From positions 50,200,864-50,264,863 of the forward strand of contig CM033721.1 in assembly GCA_019671005.1 (NCBI GenBank): a stretch of DNA of 64,000 nucleotides, read 5' to 3'. Below are positions 56,607 to 64,000 of the stretch, in pieces; positions within the stretch are counted from its first letter, which is position 1; each line of letters opens with the position of its first letter. A program made the position numbers and the translations under genes. The notes beneath the pieces are model-generated. The model worked only from the letters and a program-made list of their open reading frames with translations, searched no databases and was not told the origin of the DNA. This DNA comes from Hibiscus mutabilis. Its lineage: Eukaryota > Streptophyta > Magnoliopsida > Malvales > Malvaceae.

Positions 56607-58214
56607 TGTTGTGCGTTTTAAGTGCTACACAAGCGGTGCAAGTATACACGTCGCAAGTAATAAAGTAATATGATAAGTATCGAGTTTCGTCTCCATGGGG
56701 ATTGGTGCTACTTCAAGAATCTAACTTCTCACACTGAAAATGAAAACACAAGTAGGTAATAGTAAGAGTTCTAATTAACAGGAAAATAAAAGAGCAATTA
56801 AACTAAAAAGAAGATGTAATTGAATAAGAGAGAGTAGGCTGGGTTATCGTGAGTTGTGGCATGATAATCGAATGGATTGTCATGGTAATAGAGTGCTAGA
56901 GTAGCTTAATTGCTTCAGCAATTGAATCCAGACAGACTGCTGGGGAAATTCTGTGACAACCTGGGCAGTTCTGCAATTTCCTGGGCAAGTCTGTGAACTC
57001 CTAGGCAAGTTTGCGATTGCTGGGGCAATGTGGCAACAACCTTCAAAGTTCAAGGAAGCGTTCTACAATGGTTTCCCGTTATCCCTAACTCAAAACGTTG
57101 TTAATTGTGCATGCCTTGACAATACATTCCTGCGTGAACCAAGGGTGAACAACAACCTATCTTGCGCTCCTTGTAGCTGTTGAAATTCGCAACTTATCCC
57201 TAGGTCAAATTAGTCTTCACCATCAATCGATTGTATGAAAACCATGCCCATTCGTTTCTTGAATTTAACTCTCCCGATATTAGATAAATGGATGAATTCA
57301 TGAGATCCTCTCCCAATTCACTCGCAAACAAAATTAAGAACCAAGAATGAACAAACTTTGAAGTAAAATTGCAAACTCAATACCTAAACAAATCCAATAT
57401 TTCTCACAACCACAAAAACACAATAACCCAACCCAAATAAGTTTAGTTCATGGGTGGGCACAAAATAAACTCAAGAATAAAATCCCTAACATGAATCTAA
57501 TGGAACAAAGAAGGAAAAACAAGAAGATGTCGAGCAGCCCTAAATTTCTCTCCCAATCGCACCTCTCTAATTCAACTACCCATTTGAAGTAGGCGGATAG
57601 GTCTCTTATTTATAGGAGTTGGCTAGGTCAAAGTATTTCTTGAGGAGGAAGTTAAGTTGGAATTAAATAGAATAAAAGAAATAGATCTCTTTTATTATAT
57701 ATAAAATCCCCCAAAAACTTCTCCTAAAAGTCTTGGAATTTAATCTCCCTTTGATCTCCAATAAATCTGAATTTAAATCTTCATTAAATGTTACATGGAA
57801 GTCCGAATCTTTGAGATTTATTCCTTGATTTTCGTGCTTATCCATAATGAAGTGGATGTATCCCGACATGCTTCAGCAATCTGCTCAGCATGGCAGACAG
57901 CTTCGTTTGCCTTGGTAGACCCTCCAGTTTGGCATTTGGAAAGTATCTTCGACTGCTTTAGCAGATCCTTCAGTTTCTTTCCTTGCCTGCCACATCAATC
58001 TCTTGCTTGCTACGGCAGTACAATCCTGCACAAAATAACACACAACGGCAGTACCTTTTTTCACAAAATCAACTAAATTATGAAATCAAGCATGACGGTG
58101 AAGGAAATCATGAAAACATGCACGAATGCCTAATAATGCAACAAAAATGAGCCCAAGTATAACAATAATATGAGTAAAAAGGGTTATAAAAATAGTACTT
58201 TTGAACACTTAACA
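56607..58214 (-). mobile_element. A4 5' LTR, about 1.6 kb
   Basis: On the minus strand it starts TGTTAAGTGTTCAAAAGTAC at 58214 and ends CGCACAACA at 56607, next to the primer site. It resembles the A3 LTR (13063-14643) in both ends and in between. Apparent open frames (56953-57183, 57795-58076) are LTR sequence. CTGGGCA/TGCCC-type repeats occur at 56935-57030. Confidence 0.92.
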
Positions 58215-58824
58215 CCCTGCCCAATCGTTCCGAGGTAAGGGGTCAAGGCAAGGTTCATCAGGAGCTACAGGGAGACCTAGTGGCTCTTGCAAGGCACCAA
58301 GTAATTAAGAATCCAAGACTTCTGCTCAGATGTATCATGTGAGGAGCATGGAGGAGGAAGATGAGCCCGATGTTATTGCAAGTACCATTGAGCTATATTC
58401 TCATCCTTTATATGCATTGATTGACCCTAGCTCTACTCATTTTTTCATAAGCACTGAAGTGGTTAAGAAACATGGAATGACTAGTGAACTTATAGCATTG
58501 AAGATCTCTGTAACTAATACACTTGGTGATTGTGTCACCATAAGCTTTGTATGTAAGAACTGCCTTGTGGTGGTTTAAGGGATTCCTTTTGTGGCTGAGT
58601 TGTTGGCTTTACCGATCCACGAGTTTGATGTGATCCTGGGTCTAGATTGGCTTAGCGAGCATCAAGCATGGGTGGATTGTAGCAAACGAAGATTGTATCT
58701 CCAAGGCCTTGGAAAGGAGAGCATTGTGTTGATGAATTATAGGAATCCGTCCTTGTATACTTTGACAATTAAAGATAATGATGGGCTGCAATTATTGGAG
58801 GTTAACATTGTGTTGTCACTGGAT
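58215..58824 (+). pseudogene. T4 gag-protease continuation after A4
   Basis: The chromovirus reading interrupted at 52209 resumes here with a Ser/Gly/Lys-rich linker, then SAQMYHVRSMEEEDEPDVIA and the protease. The active site is changed to LIDPSSTHFFIS (usual LIDSGSTHSFI), with loss of the catalytic D-S-G. After a stop near 58577 the C-terminal part follows: GIPFVAELLALPIHEFDVIL, GLDWLSEHQAWVDCSKR. At about 58825 similarity ends; the RT, RNase H and integrase of T4 are missing. Confidence 0.87.
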
Positions 58825-60109
58825 TTTCACCTTCATTTTAGTTTAATTGTTATATTAATTTAGTTATACCGTCAATATAGTTAGCTGTCATATATTTAAT
58901 GTATTAATATTAGAATTACTAATGTGTCGTATAGTATACTTAGTGTATAGTTGTTATATATTAGTACGATTGATATGGTAGTTAGAATTAACATAGGTTA
59001 TACATTTTTAGTATCTTAGTAGTTAATATAATGGCTAGTTATCAAAACCCAAAAAAAATAAAATAGACAGCCCATTTAAATAAAATAAATAAAAGATCCA
59101 TTAGATATAATAGATAGAGTCCATTATACAAAGGGCCTGCTGGCCCGTTTATAACCAAAAAAAACCCTAATCCTTCTATTCTTTTGTGCAGCCAAAAGGA
59201 GACCGTTTGCTCAATCTAGGATCCAACGGTGCAGATCACGCCAATTGGAGATAATATAGCGCCCCAATTGCATAACCGTTCGATTAGGACGCAATCTGAT
59301 TGCCCAGATCGCTTTGAGACGTATCACGTGAATTATCACTCGCGCGTGGCAGCCATGCGCATGACGTTTCAGCTCTGTACATTCGCTTCATATTCTCTGA
59401 TGCTCCACTCGCTCTGATTGTTCCTCACCTGCGTCGTTCAAGCTATCAGAAATATGCAAACAAAGGAAAAAAGGGTTATCCCAAAATTGGAGCATAGCAA
59501 TTCAAGATAAAGACAAAAGAGAATAAATCCCTAAATCGAAGCCCTAGCTAGAAAATCAGAATCCAAAACGGGAAAGGCTAATCCCTAAATCGATGCCATG
59601 GCGCAGATCAAGCAATTTCAGAGGAAGAAATTAGGGATTTACTATTGTAATCTAAGCATTTCAATAGCTATATAAACCCCACTGTAAATCATTGTAATGA
59701 CAAGAAGAATCACACATAACAATTACAGAAAACATACAAGATACATACAATTAGCATTCGAAAATTGTAGAAGCAAGCAGTTGTAATTAGAATTCAAAAG
59801 CAATAAAGAGAAGCAATTTTTTGGTAATCTTTTCTATCTATTTACTTTATGTTTCGAATTAAATAAAGGAAAAGGGGTTGTTTTTTTACCTTATTTTTAT
59901 TTGAAACGCCGTGGAGATTTGGCTTCGAAGTAAATCTGGTGGAAAAATGCGATTTTAAGGTCCCCATAATCTGGGTTTTCTGGGAATTTCGCCGCCAGCA
60001 ACGGCGACCGGCACGACGGACCACCACCGTGTTCTTCAATTCATGAAGAACACAATGAATGTCTTCAGGGGACTTTATAAGGGCCAGCTTTGATCCGTTT
60101 GGGGGGGAG
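58825..60109. other. Unassigned AT-rich stretch ending in PPT-like sequence
   Basis: No coding sequence is supported. 58825-59100 is AT-rich without recognised motifs. 59190-59260 has the phrase GATCCAACGGTGCAGATCAC, of a kind common in plant LTRs, and a CACGTG core lies near 59325. A TATA-like TATATAAACCCC stands near 59670. A perfect 10-bp stem hairpin lies at 60029-60053. The stretch ends in TTTGGGGGGGAG (60098-60109), which looks like a polypurine tract for the LTR beginning at 60110. It could be the interior of a non-autonomous element or the remains of another LTR. Confidence 0.4.
60029..60053. other. Perfect 10-bp hairpin upstream of PPT
   Basis: GTGTTCTTCA and TGAAGAACAC flank a 5-base loop, 45 bp before the polypurine-like run. 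Role unknown. Confidence 0.7.
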
Positions 60110-61085
60110 TGTTATAAAATGAAATCTGTTTATAATTTTGGCTATATATACCAACCCGTTTGACCCGACCCAGACCCGGTTATAACCTGCACCCTTCTTC
60201 TTTGGATCTTGTGCCGCAGCACCTCAGTTTTCAATTGTTTCAATTTTGTCCTTTTTATTTTCAATTAGGCACCAAAATTTAAATCGTTTTCAAATTAGCC
60301 CTCACATTTTGGCTTTCTTTTAAAAGTCCATAGTACAGATTTTTTTATATAAATAAAATTAATTTCCCCTTTTCTTTATTTAGCAATTATTTTAATAGTT
60401 AATTTAATTTAAGTATTTTTGTTCCTCTTGTTGTATGTATATATTTGTATGTATGTTAAACTTTAGGAATAAGGACTTAAAACCCATAATAGAAATTTGT
60501 ATGTTGTAAAACTTTCTTCATTCTCAATAAAACACACTTAATTGCATTTTAACTTAATAATTAAAATAATTATAGATATTTCTTTAGGGTTTAAACACTA
60601 AATTCTAAAAAAAACAATAACAGGCCTAATTTTTTCTCTGGTTTGTTTTTAAAAAGTGAAAACTTAATTAATGTGGTGTCTTATCAAATAGGAATGACGG
60701 GTTAGCGCCATGAGTATTGGCAGTGATTAAAGTTCATTTCTCGGGCGATAAGGCCGTTAAAATAGATTTACATTCACTTTGCGGACAAATAAATCAAAAT
60801 TTTGTGAACTTGCAAATTCCAGTTTTTAAAGCATTTTTTAGAAATCAATTAGGTACCAATTTTTGGGCGCTATAGGGGTGCTAACCCTTGCCCACACGTA
60901 ACCGACCCCCGAACCTATTTTCTTGTTTTTCGTGGACCAAAAATGTTATTTTGATAAATAAAAAGTTTTTATTAAAATAACCCTTGTTTTAAAAGTGATC
61001 CGATCACACTTTTTTAAAAAAGTTTGGTAGCGACTCTGTGATTTTATAAAGTTTTCCAAAACGTCAAAACCTTTTCCTTGTGACA
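60110..61085 (+). mobile_element. Ogre/Tat-type LTR
   Basis: It starts TGTTATAAAATGAAATC right after a purine run and ends TTGTGACA three bases before a Tat-type primer site, about 976 bp. Near its 3' end it has GGGTGCTAACCCTTGCCC, ACACGTAACCGACCCCCGAA and GGTAGCGACTCTG, a block I recognise from the 3' end of Ogre/Tat LTRs in many eudicots. GACCCGACCCAGACCCGG at about 60160 is simple GC-rich sequence. The start is less certain than the end. Confidence 0.65.
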
Positions 61086-61088
61086 GCT

Positions 61089-61106
61089 TGGCGACTCTGC
61101 TGGGGA
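61089..61106 (+). other. Ogre/Tat primer binding site
   Basis: TGGCGACTCTGCTGGGGA is the primer site used by Ogre/Tat-type elements (reported as complementary to tRNA-Arg, from memory). It is intact and fixes the orientation of the element to the right. Confidence 0.88.
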
Positions 61107-61799
61107 CATTTTGTTTTTTCTAAAAAAACAAAAGAAGGTCAGGCCACAAATTGTTTTCAAAATGTTTTTAGAAAAGGAATTTGCAAGTTTACAAAGGTTT
61201 CAATTTATTTATCCGCTTAATAAACGTAATTCTATTTTACGCATTTAAAAAAAATTATTGCAAAAAGCTCTATTCCCGAGCTCCACCCAATTGTTAAGTG
61301 AGGGGAAAATGCTTTTCTCATGTAAGAATATTGATTCTCCGTATGAGCCTAGCAAGTACCTTCGGGACTCATGTGCCTCATGTCTTCGTAAGGATATTGA
61401 TTCTTCGAGAAGACATAAGAAGTGAGTCCTCCTGAGTTGAACTTGGTTCTTTTGAAACCTATAATAGGTGAGAACCAAGGGCCTTGCTACCCTTAGTAGA
61501 GGAAAACAAGGACAGCTCGGGTACCTTTTAGAACCCAACTGTTTGAGAACTTAGAGCCTACGTCACTAGAGCCATGCGGAAAACTTAGGGTTTTAGTAAT
61601 AAAGGGAGACATATCCTGGAGTATTGGAACGTGCTGCCCATAATTGTTTGTGAAGTTATTGTGAATTATCTATGTTTTCTTGATTTTATTTTTCCTTTTC
61701 CTTGTCTTATTGTTTTGCATATCCATTCATGCCACATCATTACATGTTTGGAAGGGGTTGATTCTCAAAATCATTACTCAACTTTGAAAAGCTCTTGTT
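61107..61799 (+). other. Ogre-type 5' leader with stem-loops
   Basis: This untranslated leader lies between the primer site and the first ORF. It has two related stem-loops carrying the same internal phrase GTAAGRATATTGATTCTYCG: one closed by CTCAT/ATGAG (61317-61347), one by ATGTCTTC/GAAGACAT (61380-61416). A third has stem CTTGGTTCT/AGAACCAAG (61442-61479) with an inner ACCTAT/ATAGGT stem. No supported ORF; the minus-strand frame at 61245-61538 is spurious. Confidence 0.6.
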
Positions 61800-62990
61800 A
61801 TGGACAGAAGAATTTTGAAAAGCAAAGATGAGAATGCAAAGGTGCGACATTGGTCTAAGGTGAATCAACGAACATTTGGAGACAGTCTAGTAGCTAATCA
61901 TGAGACAAAAACTTCAGAATATACCCACATCAGCATCAAACAGAACAATGTGCAAGAATTGCGGGAAATCTGGGAGCACTTTGATTATGAGACTAAGCAG
62001 TTGTTCCATGAAGTCTACAGTGACATAGCCTATCTCTTGTACGTGAAGGTCGATGAACAGCTTCTGAAAGCCTAAGTTCAATTCTGGAATCCAGGGTATT
62101 GCTGCATCACTTTTAATAAAGAAGATATAATGCCTACATTTGAGGAGTACTTAGCCCTTTTCAACTTGTGCAGAGTGAAGAAGAACTGGGTCTATGCCAA
62201 GCCTCCTAAAAACAAAAACCTACATGCAAAGCTTCAGGCGTTCGCTGGTATGAGTGGTGGTTGGGTTAAGGGGTTGATACAAAAGAGATGAGGCACCTTT
62301 AATTTCCCTTGGTCAAGCATCAGAAGTATAATTTCAATCCACACTGATAGGGAAAAGAGGGTTGATCTCTTAGCCATTGCAATTTATGGTTTAGTCATCT
62401 TTTCGAGGATTCTAGGAAAAATTGATGTGGCGCTACTTGATTTCCCTAAACAACTGAAGAAATGATTCAATCCAGTACCAGTCGTACTTGCTGAAACCTT
62501 CATTTCCCTCAATGCCTGCCGAAAAGTTGAAGGTGTTCATTTTAGAGGATGTGCTCTCGCTTCTATAAGTTTGGGCCCTTACTCATTTCTAGAAATGTCC
62601 AACATTGGCCTTATCAAATGTATTTTCCCCGAACTTCTCACATCATCGAGAATTCTTGGCCAAGGAGTGGCCTGTTGTCAAGAAGAATAAATGGATTGAT
62701 ATATTCAGGGAAGGTCGTGATGAAGACATCAGATAGAGGGTTCCTTGGATGGGTCATACCAAGCTTTTACACAAATATGGATATTTCAACTTCCTAATGC
62801 TTTTAGGTTTGTGGGGAGGAATTGGATGTGCTCCTTTGCCAGTATCTCGTTAGTTTGGGTCTCGACAGTTTATCCCATTCACTACCGGTCTTGGCTCATC
62901 AAAATTCGAGTTCCAAGAAGAGTTCAAACAAAAATGTACAGACAATCAGTGATGCATGGAACCATTATTATCATATGAAGGTAGAATCTG
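61800..62990 (+). pseudogene. Ogre-type ORF with DUF7745-like domain, broken
   Basis: Reading starts at the ATG at 61800 (MDRRILKSKDENAKVRHWSK). It continues ISIKQNNVQELREIWEHFDY, QLFHEVYSDIAYLLYVKVDE and, past a stop near 62073, VQFWNPGYCCITFNKEDIMP, TFEEYLALFNLCRVKKNWVY. Further blocks are RVDLLAIAIYGLVIFSRIL (62350-62410), WPVVKKNKWIDIFREGRDED (62660-62730), then, after a frame change, FLMLLGLWGGIGCAPLPVSR and FIPFTTGLGSSKFEFQEEF. This order matches the DUF7745-type proteins abundant in Malvales genomes, which I recognise from memory and which sit at the front of Ogre-like elements. At least six stops or shifts. Function of the family is unknown; it may be the N-terminal part of a gag-like protein. 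Confidence 0.75.
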
Positions 62991-64000
62991 ATAGTCATTG
63001 CATGTACACCTCGGACTAGGATATTTGGAGGCATATGATAGTAAATGACAAAGTCATAGCACCTACATCCGGACGGGCCAAGCCTCTAGAAGAACACTTA
63101 ATGATAGTCCCTACAGAAGCTGACATCTTAAAAGAAGAATTAAGAATGGCTATGTTGGAGATAGAAATCTTACGAGAGTAGAACCAAAGAGACAAGTTTG
63201 AGTCAAGCCTTGATGTTGAGAAGTACAAAGGGGAGACGAAGCGAGTAGTGAAGTTGTATGAAGATTTTGAAAAGAAGTTTGAGATCCAAAGGGTTGATGT
63301 CCTTAAGCTCTAGACTGCTATTCGAAATGTTGATATAAGAAAGACTCTAGAACAGTGGAAGCAAGAAATCGAGCATGCTGTAGGGAAAGAAAAGGAAGGA
63401 GGAAGGCCCACGATAACAAGATTCGCTCATTTGAGTTGCAGAAGAAGAAGGGTAAGCTGGCAACTGAAAAAGGAAATGGCAAACGAATTCATGAAAGAGA
63501 GAAAGAAAGTGTGGTTGCATGGAAAAGGAAGGCCCACGACAACAAGATTCGCTCATTTGAGTTGCAAAAGGCATATGACCAGACCAGTATGAAGCTAAAG
63601 CAGAGTCAGGCTTGTGTTGCTGAGTTGTAGGCCAAAATAGATGATCTGAACCACTCGTTGCACAGACTCCAGGATCATTACACCTATATCGAACTTCAAG
63701 TTTGTCTAAGTGATAATGATACCTTGAAGAAACAAGTTGAAGGTATGAACAACATCATTCAGGAATGTAGGACAAAGATCATTGTCCTTGAAGACATTGT
63801 TGAGGGAGGTAATGACTACTGGTTCACTCGTCTTAGGGACATGGCTAGAAGATTCCAAGAACGAGATGAGTTCGACAAGGCTGTCATGACCCATGTACAA
63901 GATGTGGCTCGACACGTGATGATATTAGCCACTGAAGCTACATCTCTTTTTCAGTTCGTCAAGCCGGCAGGAGAAGTGGGACTGAGGCTTATGTGGCTCA
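62991..64000 (+). pseudogene. Ogre-type coiled-coil region, continues past window
   Basis: Long charged stretches interrupted by single stops encode an alpha-helical coiled coil: IVPTEADILKEELRMAMLEI near 63109, DKFESSLDVEKYKGETKRVV near 63200, then an open 91-codon stretch (63355-63630) dense in Lys, Arg and Glu, then DTLKKQVEGMNNIIQECRTK near 63720 and RDMARRFQERDEFDKAVMTH near 63840. It follows the DUF7745-like part in the same direction, as in related Malvales proteins, and probably leads to gag proper beyond the window. The apparent ATG at 63355 is internal. Confidence 0.7.
63405..63574 (+). repeat. In-frame 126-bp-spaced duplication in coiled coil
   Basis: GGCCCACGAYAACAAGATTC and the following bases (about 36 nearly identical) occur at 63405 and 63531. 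Both copies are in one reading frame and encode RKAHDNKIRSFELQK. The 126-bp offset equals 42 codons, six heptads. Confidence 0.9.

Noticed and set aside
59229..60039. Candidate host exons around 59.2-60.0 kb
   Set aside because: GC content rises slightly, but there are no long frames or convincing splice pattern, and phrases typical of plant LTRs are present.
58825..60109. Copia-type LTR with TATA box
   Set aside because: A TATA-like element is visible, but no primer site, matched LTR pair or target duplication could be found, so it is left unassigned.

Overview
This is plant nuclear repeat DNA, almost certainly from a eudicot. About 60 kb of the 64 kb is Ty3/gypsy LTR retrotransposons in various states of decay, inserted into one another. 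Three kinds are recognisable by protein and primer-site signatures: Athila-like elements (primer site of the TGGCGCCGTTGCCGGGGA type, an aspartic protease with a D-L-G-A/S motif, and one env-position ORF), Tekay/Del-type chromoviruses (primer site TGGTATCAGAGC, LTRs starting TGTAACA, a C-terminal chromodomain), and Tat/Ogre-type elements (a second RNase H domain; primer site TGGCGACTCTGCTGGGGA; a DUF7745-like ORF followed by a coiled-coil gag). The DUF7745-like ORF and the general look of the chromovirus integrase recall Malvales, but that is only a weak inference. I see no convincing host gene, tRNA, rRNA or CRISPR array. No coding region is intact: all carry stops, frameshifts, deletions or lost catalytic residues, so every coding call is a pseudogene or a fragment.

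Layout. 1-8703: three stacked chromovirus-type LTRs, one minus and two plus; the third carries a 70-bp tandem array. 8704-11738 and 23172-24039: one Athila-like element (A1) whose integrase is split by a nested chromovirus (T1) spanning 11739-23171, flanked by the perfect 5-bp target duplication ATCTA. T1 is itself interrupted by a minus-strand Athila-like fragment (A3, 13063-about 16910) and a minus LTR fragment (about 17200-18780). 24040-29911: a second plus-strand Athila-like element (A2), cut in its integrase. 29912-41645: a plus LTR (T2) placed head-to-head with a minus-strand chromovirus (T3), making a large inverted repeat; T3 holds the best-preserved pol in the window. 41646-47770: a Tat-lineage element interrupted by a solo LTR (44285-46561) with the perfect target duplication GGAAA. 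47790-48129: a chromovirus integrase scrap into which a further chromovirus (T4, 5' LTR 48130-50926) inserted; T4 gag/protease is in turn split by a minus-strand Athila-like element (A4, 52210-58214). 58825-60109: unassigned AT-rich DNA ending in a polypurine tract. 60110-64000: the LTR, primer site, structured leader and first ORFs of an Ogre/Tat-type element that runs off the window.

The most interesting signals lie in the LTRs. A module of about 200 bp occurs eight times in otherwise different chromovirus LTRs, on both strands. It contains a GGAC-UACG-GUCC hairpin (a UNCG-class tetraloop) whose stem is unchanged in all eight copies, a second hairpin with compensatory stem changes, and up to three copies of a GGCGACAGT motif. 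Other unusual patterns are clusters of the palindrome CGTATCGATACG in two LTRs, dispersed TTGCCNNGGCAA palindromes in the Athila-like elements, seven TTGACY (W-box) motifs in the solo LTR, and repeated stem-loops in the Ogre-type leader.
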